A stretch of DNA of 64,000 nucleotides from Rugalucina vietnamica (GCA_964017185.1 OZ024880.1:42126329-42190328), one strand, 5' to 3'; positions 45,370-57,462 are shown, counted from the stretch's first letter. Notes: a model not told the origin generated them from the sequence alone. Made by a program: numbers and translations.

Positions 45370-45618
45370 ATGAAGGCTATCACATTCGCAGTTCTCGCCC
45401 TTGTCTGTGTTGTGGGTATGGTGGTGGCCGACTACGGGTACGGTGGCGGCGTGAGTTATCTGCCCGTCTATGGAGGCGGCTATGGTGGTGGCAAGGGAGG
45501 GTTCGGAGACGGAGGGTTTCTCATGTTGATAGGATTCCTCTTCATCATCTTGTTCCTCTTTGGTGGCTTCAACCAGACAACCGGTAGCTCCCTCACCATT
45601 GTCAACGCCACTGGTTAA
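45370..45618 (+). CDS. Small secreted Gly/Tyr-rich peptide, copy 4 (coding exon)
   Basis: 82 residues. Ala28 is Val here (GGGVSYLPV); otherwise signal peptide, Gly/Tyr-rich segment, hydrophobic block and tail with sequons N68-Q-T and N79-A-T are as in the other copies, with Leu for Val before TIVNATG. Exon 2 begins at 45361 after 'TTTTCATTTCAG'; the intron is 44326-45360 (1.0 kb). It is mirrored by copy 5 at the far end of the palindrome, and their 3' UTRs align over more than 300 bp. Confidence 0.87.
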   Translation: MKAITFAVLALVCVVGMVVADYGYGGGVSYLPVYGGGYGGGKGGFGDGGFLMLIGFLFIILFLFGGFNQTTGSSLTIVNATG

Positions 45619-45988
45619 ATGAGATGTACTACGTTTAGTGATACCATCGCCACCATTTGAAAACAACGAATTTTACTGGACTAAACCTATTTAGACATTT
45701 TGTATTGAGACAATCGCATGAAAAGAAGAGCGACCATGAATCATTCTACAACATGTTTTGGGGAATTATGGATGAAAAATAAAAACGATTCGTTCTGGGA
45801 ATTGAGAATGAACTTTTATATTACTGAAAGAACAACTAGTATATGAAACCATGTTGAGAAGAACTCTGAAAATACGATTTCGTTAGACCTTTCAGACATA
45901 AAATCACCGACAGCTTTGTGATACATACCCTCTGACTGTATATCACATGACCTCTATTTATTGTTATTCACTGTTATGACTATTGTTG

Positions 45989-45994
45989 AAGAAA
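45989..45994 (+). promoter_or_regulatory. Probable variant poly(A) signal (AAGAAA) of peptide gene 4
   Basis: Following 'CTCTATTTATTGTTATTCAC', the position of AATAAA in copies 1 and 3 reads AAGAAA. Copy 5 has the same change. Confidence 0.45.
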
Positions 45995-46254
45995 AAAGGA
46001 AAAGTTTATTTGTTGCCTTTATCTTTCTTGCGTTTCTATCATGTTTGCAATTTCTTTGTCAGAAAAAGGATTATTCAGAAAGTGATATAATTTTGCTGAA
46101 TTTGCTTTTTTCATACATTATCTTGCCAATAAAATGGGCTGTATGATTAAGTCAGAAATTATCGTGAACAGTATCTAGTCTAGCAATAGCATGACCCCTG
46201 AGTGAGCAATGGTAGAAAGATTCCATCACTCCACGTAAGATACAAGATGTGTTT

Positions 46255-46360
46255 TTCGTTTGTTGCTTTACGTCCCAGTCAACAACTATGGTCGTGCCAG
46301 GATATTGCCTCCATTTTGTGGGAATTTTACCTAACATTTGGACGCCATGTGTCACTAGAC
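46255..46360 (-). repeat. Repeat family H fragment, reverse, private to left arm
   Basis: 'TTTACGTCCCAGTCAACAAC', 'GGATATTGCCTCCATTTTGT' and 'GACGCCATGTGTC' resemble the reverse of 22980-23105. The right palindrome arm has unrelated sequence at the corresponding place. Confidence 0.5.
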
Positions 46361-46424
46361 TCTTACGAATATGAAAATTCGTAAATAAGACATGATGCAT
46401 AGTTTGAAAAAATCCCACGTCCCC

Positions 46425-46655
46425 GATGGGATTCGAACCCGGACCGCCGGGGTAGAAATCCAATTCTCTAACCACTGAGCCAAAGAGTCGTCTCTCTGAC
46501 TCAGTATGTCAGAGATTGTACTTATATGATACATTGTGTCGAATGGCTGTGCTATTTATAGAAGCTACGCATCATGTGATCTGACAACCCAACCTTCCAA
46601 CCACGGCAGCGTAATCTTGAATGAATGAGTGGTGCCATGGGACATAACAAGACAA
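46425..46655 (-). mobile_element. tRNA-derived SINE-like unit (left palindrome arm)
   Basis: Minus strand reads 'TGGCTCAGTGGTTAGAG' (A box and D arm) then 'GGTTCGAATCC' (B box). The acceptor halves do not pair, so this is not a working tRNA gene. The downstream 'TCTATAAATAG' and 'CACATGATGCGTAGC' blocks recur in both right-arm copies. Confidence 0.72.
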
Positions 46656-46719
46656 AATATTACCATCTAAGTAAAGGACTAAGACTTATACGAGTATGTA
46701 TAGCTGGTTTGATTTAACC

Positions 46720-47025
46720 ACTTTTGCTGGACATGCTCAGATCATCTGAGCAGTCAGACGGCAGACTTTTTAAGCCAGGGCTTTGATGCTCTTTACGGAG
46801 AGTTACGGAATAAGCTGCATCCAGAAAGTTGTCCCCCTTTACAATTAAATAGGAAATAACGCGGCGTCACATCTGGGGCAATACTGTTTGCGCATGTCCC
46901 ATAAAAGGACGCCGGGCTTAAATGAGTTAATCAAATGCAATGGTCGAACTGATCATTTAAAGACCAGTAAGCAATGACCAGGAACCGATAAGATAGGCAT
47001 AATCATGTCCTCAAAACCAAAACGA
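46720..47025. other. Segment present only in the left arm
   Basis: The right arm passes directly from 'TACTCTG' to 'AAAGTGGTTAAATC' (about 58157), while the left arm has about 300 extra bases here. Either an insertion in the left arm or a deletion in the right. No TIR or duplication was recognised. Confidence 0.5.
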
Positions 47026-47542
47026 TTTTACAGCAGAAGTAAAACAAAAATGATACAAATTCAACTGAGACAACAGCTCTTTCCCAACAAAGTCGCCGAT
47101 CAGCCAGCTTAACCAAACTACAGTATTGTTAATATATGCCTTCATCATCAGTGCACAGACACTGAATCTGGCATAAATCAGGCAATAGAGAACCGAAACA
47201 GAAATACAGCATATGAACTGACGACCACAGGGAATGGGATATATGTAAATTTTATATTCATACAATTAAACTTAAAATCTAAATCCAAAGATATGCTAGT
47301 AAAGAGGCCTTATAAATGTAGTTTTTCCCCAGACTACCAGCGACTGGAATGAGCTCCTTGATTCCCACTGCTAAAATAGCGGACTGCTAAAATATCAGAT
47401 AACTGCCTGTGCAAGTTTTCAAGTTTTCTACCTATGGACAAAATCCCCCACTCCAGCCTAATTCCCCTGCTGAAATAATGTTTTATGGCGTGTAAATTAG
47501 TCAGATTCAGTTTCAGAGACGCAAAGCGGAAAAGAAAGACTA

Positions 47543-48279
47543 AAGTTCAATTCTCATGCGCAGAAAATACATGCGTGTAAATATACTCCTGTGTGTAAAT
47601 ATACTCCGGTGTGCAAATCAACCTGTGAGTAAATTTAAATTGCGTTCGCATGGATTTATCACCAGGAGTATTTTTGTATGTAAATAAATCATTTATGGGT
47701 TAAAAGCTGTTCATTTAAGTTTTCTGTATTTGCAAAACAAGAAGAGGCTGCTTCAAGGTGTTCTTGTAGGACTTTGGCGGTAGAATCATGTAATGGTCAG
47801 GCTTAACCTTAGCAGATATACAGTTCCTTAGTATCATTCTTTCACAAGGAATTACTGTTAAAACGCCCCCAAGAATCCTCACCAAGAATGATGAAGAAAT
47901 AGTGTGGCTGTTTGCACCCCAAATTATCTAAAATGTGTTGAATGGCAATAAACTCTTATTTAGCAACAATGTCCAGTTTCAGCAACTGTCATATATAATC
48001 GGTTAAGAACAAAAAATGTGAAAATCCATTATCTAAAAACAGAATATTGACTTGAAATAAAAATACTCATGGTATAATTTTACTTTGCGTTCGCTTGTGA
48101 CATAATAGTAAATTTACACGTGTGTATTTGTAAAAATAAAATTTGCATCTGGTCAGACCCAGGAGTAATTTACCCATATGTAAATATACTCCGGTCTGTA
48201 TTTGCGTTAGCATGCGCCATTTGCTTACCACCGCAGTATATTTACACGCTTGTATTTTTGGCGCATGCGAATTGGACTT
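47543..48279. mobile_element. TIR element family E, left-arm copy (737 bp)
   Basis: 'AAGTTCAATTCTCATGCGC' and 'GCGCATGCGAATTGGACTT', flanked by TA (47541-47542, 48280-48281). The same insertion, with the same flanks, is in the right arm at 55088, so it predates the inverted duplication. Confidence 0.85.
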
Positions 48280-48869
48280 TATACAATGCATCCCACTAAA
48301 ATGGGACCTTCAATACATACTACTCTTGGTGTTATAATTATAGCAGGATGCGATACAGGTATTCAAATTCCGTCCGTTGATTTGTTCGTCCGTCTGTTAA
48401 GAATTTGACGAATTGTGTATTTCTCTGAAGCAGTGATAGCTGTAAGCCTGAGAAAGCAATGGCCAGGAACTGGTGCAATCAAAAACAAAGTCTCGCCCTA
48501 AAAGCACAGGCCCCCAGGTTATAAAACTTTTTCATGCTCAACTCAGCTGAGCATAAGATATAAACTTCTCATAAATGCCAAAATAACCGAAATTAAATGA
48601 AATTTCAGGTTTAGATTACCATATGTAGCCTGTAATTTATGCTGCTAATAAATGTTGAAATGCCAACAATTGATGGCATTTTAACATTTATGAGCAGGAT
48701 AAATTTTAGTCTCAGCAGAGCTGAGCATGAAAATAGTTTTATAACCTCGAGACCTGGTGGGACAAACAAATGAATAATTATGATTGACACCCTGATGAAT
48801 CAAAAACGAGGACCCACATGTACAATAATGCTATCAGCCAGCTGGAGATCCCTAAAAACCAAAACTGAA

Positions 48870-49006
48870 CATTACGAAAACCTGCCCATGCAATACACAG
48901 AGATTTTTAAAGTTGTAAAAATGAAACTTTTCAGTAGAAAAATTTTGATATTTTTCTTAATTTTGCTCAAAACATAGATTGTTGGTACTCGTTAGAAACG
49001 CCTCGG
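48870..49006 (+). mobile_element. Half MITE family B (left arm)
   Basis: 'CATTACGAAAACCTGCCCAT' to 'AGAAACGCCTCGG', then unrelated sequence. Mirrored at 53475-53616. Confidence 0.75.
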
Positions 49007-49469
49007 CTACCTGAACAGCACTTGCAGCCTTTCGAAGTTATGGGTGAGAAAAATAATCAATGCTGGTGTTGAGGCCTCAGGCTCGTTTTCAGATTATTGG
49101 AGACTCGAATAATCTGAAAACTTGCATGAGATTTCCTTTTCTCGGCCTCAATCCCATCATAGATTCTTTAAATCTTCCATACCTTGATGAATGAAACAAT
49201 CAACCATGACGCTGCAATAGGGAGCGTTGCTGTAAGCATGATGTCGTGCATATTATCTTTGATAAGCACCTTGATCTGGTGTCATTGACCTATATTTCAA
49301 GGTCCATCGACTTAAAAAAAATTATGCGTAGTGTATTTCTATAGATACAAAAGTGAAATTTACTACATTCTGCATATGCGAAAACAATGACGCAGATCAG
49401 CTGTGCAGTAACTGGTTCGAACTACCTGATTACATGACTTCCCAATGTTTGGTTTTAGTCCCATAAAAT

Positions 49470-50682
49470 GAACCCGGTAAAGTTAGCAAACTGGCAGAAT
49501 GAGCAGAATGAAATGGTAAAGTTAGCAAACTGGCAGAATGAGCAGAACGAAATGGTAAAGTTAGCAAACTGGCAGAATGAGTAGAACGAAATGGTAAAGT
49601 AAGCAAACTGGCAGAATGAGAGGATTGAAATGGTAAAGTTAGCAAACTGGCAGAATGAGCAGAATGAAATGGTAAAGCTAGCAAACTGGCAGAATGAGCA
49701 GAATGAAAAATGTCTGTCGATTTTCCCATTCTGCCCATTCTGCTTGCAGAATGAAATGGTAAAGTTAGCAAACTGGCAGAATGAGCAGAATGAAAATGTC
49801 TTTGTCGATTTTCCCATTCTGCCCATTCTGCTGGCAGAATGAAATGGTAAACTTAGCAAACTGGCAGAATGAGCAGAATGAAAATGTCTTTGTCGATTTT
49901 CTCATTCTGCCCATTCTGCTGGCAGAATGAAATAGTAAAGTTAGCAAACTGGCAGAATGAGCAGAGTGAGCAGAATGAAAAATGGCTTTGTCGATTTTCC
50001 CATTCTGCCCATTCTGCTGGCAGAATAAAATGGTAAAGTTAGCAAACTGACAGAATGAGCAGAATGAAAATGTCTATGTCGATTTTCCCATTCTGCCCAT
50101 TCTGCTGGCAGAATGAAATGGTAAAGTTAGCAAACTGGCAGAATGAGCAGAATGAGCAGAATGAAAATGTCTTATTCGATTTTCCCATTCTGCCCATTCT
50201 GCTGGCAGAATGAAATGGTAAAGTTAGCGAACTGGCAGAATGAGCAGAATGAAAATGTTTTTTTTTCGATTTTCTCGTTCTGTCCATTCTGCTGGCAGAA
50301 TGAAATGTTAAAGTTAACAAACTGGCAGAATGAGCAGAATGAATATTATTGTCGATTTTCCCATTCTGCCCATTCTGCCGGCAGAATGAAATGGTAAAGT
50401 TAGCAAACTGACAGAATGAGCAGAATGACAATGTCTTTGTCGATTTTCCCATTCTGCCCATTCTGCTTGCAGAATGAAATGGTAAAGTTAGCAAACTGGC
50501 AGAATGAGCAGAATGAAAATGTCTTTGTCGATTTTCCCATTCTGCCCATTCTGCTGGCAGAATAAAATGGTAAAGTTAGCAAACTGGCAGAATGAGCAGA
50601 ATGAAATTGTAAAGTTAGCAAACTGGCAGAATGAGCAGAATGAAAATGTCTTTGTCGATTTTCCCATTCAGCCCATTCTAAC
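49470..50682 (+). repeat. Palindrome-core satellite, forward half
   Basis: The outer part has 39-bp units ('AATGGTAAAGTTAGCAAACT' plus 'GGCAGAATGAGCAGAATGA'). The inner part has units of about 88-96 bp that add 'AAAATGTCTTTGTCGATTTT' and 'CCCATTCTGCCCATTCTGC'. Each long unit is itself a hairpin, because CAGAATGAGCAGAATG pairs with CATTCTGCCCATTCTG across a loop around GTCTTTGTCGA. The peptide frames across it (for example MVKLANWQNEQNE in 13-residue steps) are the 39-bp repeat read through. Confidence 0.95.
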
Positions 50683-50683
50683 T

Positions 50684-50925
50684 TTACCATTTCATTCTGC
50701 CAGCAGAATGGGCAGAATGGGAAAATCGACAAAGAAATTTTCATTCTGCTCATTCTGCTCATTCTGCCAGTTTGCTAACTTTACCATTTCATTCTGCCAG
50801 CAGCATGGGCAGAATGGGAAAATCGACAAAGACCTTTTCATTCTGCTCATTCTGCCAGTTTGCTAACTTTACCATTTCATTCTGCCAGCAGCATGGGCAG
50901 ATTGAGAAAATCGACAACAAAGACA
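50684..50925 (-). repeat. Palindrome-core satellite, reversed, proximal block
   Basis: At about 50683 the array switches strand ('CCCATTCAGCCCATTCT' then 'AACTTTACCATTTCATTCTG'). From here units read as the reverse complement. Confidence 0.92.
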
Positions 50926-51394
50926 TTTTTTTTTCAAGCTTCTCCGAAGGATGAAATGAAATAGAGTAGAATGATAAAATGGATAGATGATGATATCTCA
51001 TTGTATATTTTTTTAAATAAATGATTTCTACTTTATTCTTCCCTATATGATGATATCACAATACAATTCACAACATATATAAACAAAACATTTTATGCCA
51101 AAATTTATACATAATATTTTCCTAATGCTATTTTGGGAGATCCCATGAAAGTGAAAGTGTACACCATCATTTGATCCACCAAAACACTCGATAAATCTAT
51201 TAGAAATTTAATAACCTTTGAAACTCCAGAGTTGCCTGCCTTGAGCTTTAAGACAATAATATCGAAGGAAGCTGAGGAGGTGGTGTATTACCCTTGCATA
51301 GACCGCTGATCCAGGAGAAGGTCTGAAGACTGGATCAGAGTCAAATTATGCTTGGGTATATACACTCATGGTAAGGAATAGGATAGACATTTGG
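50926..51394. other. Single-copy spacer within reversed satellite
   Basis: About 470 bp of non-satellite sequence ('CTTCTCCGAAGGATGAAATG' to 'AATAGGATAGACATTTGG') with no counterpart in the left half of the palindrome. No open frame or TIR seen. Confidence 0.7.
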
Positions 51395-53005
51395 CAGAGA
51401 GGGCAGAATGAGAAAATCGACAAAGACATTTTTATTCTGATCATTCTGCTCATTCTGCCAGTTTGTTAACTTTACCATTTCATTCTGCCAGCAGAATGGG
51501 CAGATGGGCAGAATGGGGAAATCGACAAAGACATTTTCATTCTGCTCATTCTGCCAGTTTGCTAACTTTACCATTTCATTCTGCCAGCAGAATGGGCAGA
51601 ATGGGAAAATCGACAAAGACATTTTCATTCTGCTCATTCTGCCAGTTTGCTAATTTTACCATTTCATTCTGCAAGCAGAATGGGCAGAATGAGAAAATCG
51701 ACAAAGACATTTTCATTCTGCTCATTCTGCCAGTTTGCTAACTTTACCATTTCATTCTGCCAGCAGAATGGGCAGAATGGGAAAATCGAATAAGACATTT
51801 TCATTTTGGTCATTCTGCTCATTCTGCCAGTTTGCTAACTTTACCATTTTATTCTGCCAGCGGAATGGGCAGAATGGGAAAATCGAATAAGACATTTTCA
51901 TTCTGCTCATTCTGCCAGTTTGCTAACTTTATCATTTCATTCTGCCGGCAGAATGAGCAGAATGGGCAGAATTGGAAAATCGACAAAGACATTTTCATTC
52001 TGCTCATTCTGCTCATTCTGCCAGTTTTCTAACTTTACCATTTCATTCTGCAAGCAGAATGGGCAGAATGAGAAAATCGACAAAGACATTTTCATTCTGC
52101 TCATTCTGCCAGTTTGCTAACTTTACCATTTCATTCTGCCAGCAGAATGGGCAGAATGGGAAAATCGTGAAAGTCATTTTCATTTTGCTCCTTCTGCTCA
52201 TTCTGCCAGTTTGCTATCTTTACCATTTCATTCTGCCAGCAGAATGGGCAGAATGGGAAAATCGATAAAGACATTTTCATTCTGCTCATTCTGCCAGTTT
52301 GCTAACTTTATCATTTCATTCTGCCGGCAGAATGAGCAGAATGGGCAGAATGGGAAAATCGACAAAGACATTTTCATTCTGCTCATTCTGCCAGTTTGCT
52401 AACTTTACCATTTCATTCTGCAAGCAGAATGGGCAGAATGAGAAAATCGACAAAGACATTTTCATTCTGCTCATTCTGCCAGTTTGCTAACTTTACCATT
52501 TCATTCTGCCAGCAGAATGGACAGAATGGGAAAATCGTCAAAGTCATTTTCATTTTGCTCCTTCTGCTCATTCTGCCAGTTTGCTATCTTTACCATTTCA
52601 TTCTGCCAGCAGAATGGGCAGAATGGGAAAATCGACAAAAACATTTTTTATTTTGCTCATTCTGCCAATTTGCTAACTTTACCATTTCATTCTGCTCATT
52701 CTGCCATTTTGCTAACTTTACCATTTCAATCTTCTCATTCTGCCAGTTTGCTAACTTTACCATTTCGTTCTGCTTATTCTGCCAGTTTGCTAACTTTACC
52801 ATTTGATTCTGCTCATTCTGCCAATTTGCTAACTTTACCATTTCATTCTGCTCATTCTGCCATTTTGCTAACTTTACCATTTCAATCTTCTCATTCTGCC
52901 AGTTTGCTAACTTTACCATTTCGTTCTGCTTATTCTGCCAGTTTGCTAACTTTACCATTTCATTCTGCTCATTCTGCCAGTTTGCTAACTTTACCGGGTT
53001 CATTT
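51395..53005 (-). repeat. Palindrome-core satellite, reversed, distal block
   Basis: Long units ('GCAGAATGGGCAGAATGGG' plus 'AAAATCGACAAAGACATTTT') run to about 52660, then 39-bp units run to 53005. This is the mirror order of the forward half. Two stretches near 52075-52240 and 52435-52620 are near-identical, indicating a recent higher-order duplication. Confidence 0.94.
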
Positions 53006-53474
53006 TATGGGACTACAATCAAACATTGGGAAGTCATGTAATCAGGTAATTCGAACCAGTTACTGCACAGCTGATCTGCGTCATTGTTTTCGCATATGCA
53101 GAATGAAGTAAATTTCACTTTTATATCTATAGAAATACACTACGCATAAAATTTTTAAGTCGATGGACCTTGAAATATAGGTCAATGACACCAGGTCAAT
53201 GTGCTTGGTTGAAGTATCAAAGACAATATGCACGACATCATGCTTACAGCTACGCTCCCTATTGCAGCGTCATGGTTGATACCTTGTATCATTCATCAAG
53301 GTAGGGAAGATTTAAAGAATCTATGATGGGATTGAGGCCGAGAAAAGGAAATCTCATGCAAGTTTTCAGATTATTCGAGTCTCCAATAATCTGAAAACGA
53401 GCCTGAGGCCTCAACACCATCATTGATTATTTTTCTCACCCATAACTTTGAAAGGCTGCAAGTGCTGTTCAGGT

Positions 53475-53616
53475 AGCCGAGGCGGTTCTAACGAGTACCA
53501 ACAATCTATGTTTTGAGCAAAAATAAGAGAAATATCAAAATTTTTCTACTGAAAATTTTCATTTTTTACAACTTTAAAAATCTCTGTGTATTGCACATGG
53601 GCATGTTTTCGTAATG
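53475..53616 (-). mobile_element. Half MITE family B (right arm)
   Basis: 'CCGAGGCGGTTCTAACGAGT' to 'GCATGTTTTCGTAATG'; mirror of 48870-49006. Confidence 0.75.
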
Positions 53617-54102
53617 TTCAGTGATGTTGTTTGGTTGTAGGGATCTCCAGCTGGCTGACAGCTTTTGATTCATTAGAGTGTGAGGCATAATTCATTTGTT
53701 TGTCCCACCAGGTCTCGAGGTTATAAAACTATTTTCATGCTCAGCTCAGCTAAGACTAAAATTTATCCTGCTCATAAATGTTAAAATGGCAACAATTATT
53801 GTCATTTCAACATTTATTAGCAGGATAAATTACAGGCTATGGTACACTAATCTACACCTGAAATTTCAATTAATTTCGGTTATTTTGGCATTTATGAGCA
53901 GTTTAAATCTTATGCTCAGCTGAGTTGAGCATGAAAAAGTTTTATAACCTGGGGGCCTGTGCTTCTAGGGCGAGACTTTGTTTTTGATTGCACCAGTTCC
54001 TGACCATTGCTTTCTCAGGTTTACAGCTATCACTGCTTCAGAGAAATACACAATTCGTCAAATTCTTAACAGACGGACGAACAAATGTATCGCATCCCAC
54101 TA

Positions 54103-55024
54103 TACAGTCAGACATAAGTTAAGCATCACCCATATTTTTTTCTAAAGGTGTTCTTCAAGTAAATTTCTTGCTAAAACAAAATTTAATTTGTATGGGTCTT
54201 TAACTCGCGTCTTTCCCTGATTTGTTAGGCCTTTCAGAATGACATTTGGCCTTGTTGCTCAAGTTCTATGGTGTCTTGAATACGCCTACCCCCATTTTGG
54301 GGGTATGCCATTTAAAGTTGTTTAACCGATCCCCATACGTTCGCCACTGAGTTGGTATAGGCATGGAAAGAAACTCGAGTTATATCGTAAAAATGTGCCA
54401 GATTTTTTTTTTTCTTCTCAATGTTTTAATGGCAGTTACAAGCAGATGCAGGAAAAGTTATTTGCTTGTTTATTAAACATGACGTTTTCACTATGTAACA
54501 AACATGCCATTCTTTAAACTTCTATAACTTTTTATGTGTTCGAGATATCTGTCTGAATTTTTCAGATTGATTATGGTGTTGGAATTGTCAAAATATGAAG
54601 TTATCATTTTACACTTTTTTTGCGATTTGAAAATTTCACAGATTTCTGGCGGCTATCTTGGATTTATGCAAATTGCACGATTTGCCAAAAGTTGACAGAT
54701 TTGCATTCAAGCTAGATTAGTTCTATAACTCCTGTAAAGGACAAAGAAACAAAAAAAATTAGTACTAAACATTTCTAGGTTAAAATTAATGGTACAAAGC
54801 AGGGTGAAATGAATAATGAAACAGTGAATTCGGACTATGTAGGGGTATGCCTGCATAAACAAAGCCTCGTTGTTTACCTTAAGATTAATTTAATCCCGAT
54901 TTGCTTTAAATTATCACCCACATGTCGAATATCACAAATATCAAAGAAAATATTGCTGTTCTGAAAGGTGTACTGTTAACCACCAGAAAATATTCAAGTG
55001 ATGCTTAACTTATGTCTGACTGTA
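54103..55024. mobile_element. Tc1-like TIR transposon, non-coding (922 bp), right arm only
   Basis: Ends 'TACAGTCAGACATAAGTTAA' and the exact reverse complement, with TA on both outer sides (54101-54102, 55025-55026). The left arm has the uninterrupted site 'GCTATAATTATAAC' (near 48340, reversed), which proves insertion after the duplication. The interior has no transposase frame. Confidence 0.92.
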
Positions 55025-55087
55025 TATAATTATAACACCAAGAGTAGTATGTATAGAAGGTCCCATTTTAGTGTGATGTATTGTATA

Positions 55088-56331
55088 AAGTCCAATTCGC
55101 ATGCGCCAAAAATACACGCGTGTAAATATACTGCGGTGTGCAAATACTCGCGGTAAGCAAATGGCGCATGCAAACGCAAATACACACCGGAGTATATTTA
55201 CATATGGGTAAATTACTCCTGGGTCTGACCAGATGCAAATTTTATTTTTACAAATACACACGTGCACATGTATTTACTATTATGTCCCATGCGAACGCAA
55301 AGTAAAATTTACCCATGAGTATTTTTATTTCAAGTTAATATTCTGTTTTTAGATAATGAATTTTCACATTTTTTGTTCTTAACCGATTATATGACAGTTG
55401 CTGAAACTGGACATTGTTGTTAAATAAGAGTTTATTGCCAATCAGCACATTTTAGATAATTTGGGGTGCAAACAGCCACACTATTTGTTCATCATTCTTG
55501 GTGAGGATTCTTGCTAAGGTTAAAAAGGTACAAGTAGGCAAAGATCAGGAAAAGGCGCAATCAGAAAAAGATTCCCACTCCAAAAACCGAGGTGGGGAAA
55601 AAACCAAACCAACAATCAGGTACTTATACCATGAAACATATCGTAAGCCGAATGAGCAGCTATTTTCCCAATAGGTGGCCACTCAGTTACCTTAACTTAA
55701 CTAAAAATATGAAAACATACATAAGGCGCCAACAGCACAAAAAATTTTCAAACACCAAGACATAAAACGAAAAGAACCACCACAGAAGTATCGACTTGGA
55801 ACGATCAGTAACACAAAGTTACTGGCGGGCTTAAACCGGTTTTACATGGCCATAACCTCACCCTCAGCTTCTGCAGTGGTTCATAACATTTAGTTAGTTA
55901 TTCGGTCCTCGTGGTGAATCTCTAACTAGTCAAAGAATCATCAAGAACAAACAAATAAATCATGATAAACATCCTGATGAATCAAAAACCAGGACTCACA
56001 GACTGAGTAAGCTGCCCGACGATGGAGATCCCTGGGCGCCGAATAACCTACTAACTCCGGAGCAAAAGAAAAACACCATTACATGATTCTACTGACAAAG
56101 TCCTACAAGAACACCTTGAAGCAGCCTCTTCTTGTTTTGCAAATACAGAAAACTTAAATGAACAGGTTTTAACCCAGAAATGATTTATTTACATACAAAA
56201 ATACTCCTGGTGATAAATCCATGCGAACGCAATTTAAATTTACTCACAGGTTGATTTGCACACCGGAGTATGTTTACACACCGGAGTATATTTACATTAG
56301 CATGTATTTTCTGCGCATGCGAATTGGACTT
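55088..56331. mobile_element. TIR element family E, right-arm copy with nested repeat A
   Basis: 'AAGTCCAATTCGCATGCGC' and the reverse complement at the end, TA on both sides (55086-55087, 56332-56333). Homologous to 47543-48279 at the same site. It is expanded by the family A insertion at 55512-56088, which replaced a segment of about 70 bp. Confidence 0.87.
55512..56088 (-). repeat. Interspersed repeat family A nested in element E
   Basis: 'AAAGGTACAAGTAGGCAAAG' to 'CCGGAGCAAAAGAAAAACAC'. The left-arm element E lacks it, so this gives the family's natural ends more clearly than other copies. Confidence 0.82.
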
Positions 56332-56574
56332 TAGTCTTTCTTTTCCGCTTTGTGTCTCTGAAATTGAATCTGAGTATGACATTATTTCAGCAGGGGAATT
56401 AGGCTGGAGTGGGGGTTTTGTCCATAGGTAGAAAACTTGAAAACTTGGACAGGCAGTTATGTCTGCTATTTTAGCAGTGGGAATCAAGGAGCTCATTCCA
56501 GTCGCAGGTAGTCTGGGGAAACAAACTACATTTATAGGCCTCTTTACTAGCATATCTTTGGATTTAGATTTTAA

Positions 56575-57309
56575 GGGGATGCCAATTGTTAAAATCTAAT
56601 ACTTGTATAATTTTACCTGTATAAAGAAAAATGACAATTTTTCCAAGGAGACTGGATATTCTTGAAACATTCTTGTATGAGTCATTCAAACATCGAATAC
56701 AGGTTATTTTATGCCCAAAAACTCAGCTCTAGAGGGCTCAGCAGCACGCTTATCAGCATTGGTCAAGTTACTTCCTGGTTTGATTCCGTTGTCATCTGTC
56801 TGGCATGCTGGATAAGTTTTACTAAAAGCTACCACCATAAACATGATCTCCAAAAGCCAGACTACAATCTGTGAAAGTTTGTCCACTCGGAGATGATTTC
56901 TTCTCGGGGAAAACATGGTATTTATCATATATGCTGAAAACCTTATACAGCAGATACAGTAAATAGTATGATTTCTCCCAAAATATTTACTTTTTGTTCA
57001 AAATACTTTCACAGATTGTAGTCAAGACATTGGAGATCATGTTTACGGTGAAAGCTTTTAGTAAAATTTATCCGGCATGCCAGACGGATGACAATGGAAT
57101 CAAACCAGGAAGTGACTTGAACAATGCTGATAAGCGTGCTGCTGAGCCCTCTAGAGCTGAGGTTTGGGGCATAAAAGAATATGTATTCGATGTTTGAATG
57201 ACTCATACAAGAATGTGTCAAGAATGCCCAGTCTCCTTAGAAAAATTGTCATTTTTCTTTATACATGTAAAAATTGTACAAGTATTAGTTTTTGACAATT
57301 GGCATCCCC
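56575..57309. mobile_element. Foldback element family F with TTAA duplication (735 bp), right arm only
   Basis: Starts 'GGGGATGCCAATTGTTAAAA' and ends 'TTGACAATTGGCATCCCC'. TTAA lies on both sides (56571-56574, 57310-57313), and the left arm has a single TTAA at 47273-47276 in the matching site. Arms of about 320 bp are reverse complements ('AACTCAGCTCTAGAGGGCTC' near 56730 pairs near 57145). TTAA duplication is the hallmark of piggyBac-type transposases, so this is probably a non-autonomous piggyBac-type foldback. Confidence 0.9.
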
Positions 57310-57462
57310 TTAAGTTAAATTGTATGAATATAAAATTTACATATATCCCATTCCCTGTGATCGTCAAATAGTTCATATGCTGTATTTCTGTTTCGGTTCT
57401 CTGTTGCCTGATTTATGCCTGATTTATGCCAGATTCAGTGTCTGTGCATGAAGGTATATGAA

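Larger units (their letters stand above)
45361..50682 (+). repeat. Left arm of giant palindrome
   Basis: From the exon 2 start of peptide gene 4 to the satellite midpoint. The order is peptide exon and 3' UTR, tRNA-like SINE, a conserved stretch near 47050-47280, element E, array J fragment, MITE B fragment, then satellite. The same order appears reversed at 50684-59614. Matched anchors include 'CTAAATCCAAAGATATGCTA' (47280) with 56555 reversed, and 'GTCCCATAAAATGAACCCGG' (49460) with 52993 reversed. Outside 45361 the intron tail no longer matches. Confidence 0.88.

Noticed and set aside
49430..53041. Many open frames of 60-185 codons rich in FCSFCQFANF or KLANWQNEQNE
   Set aside because: They are the 39-bp and 88-bp satellite read in several frames on both strands; no start context, signal or conserved end.
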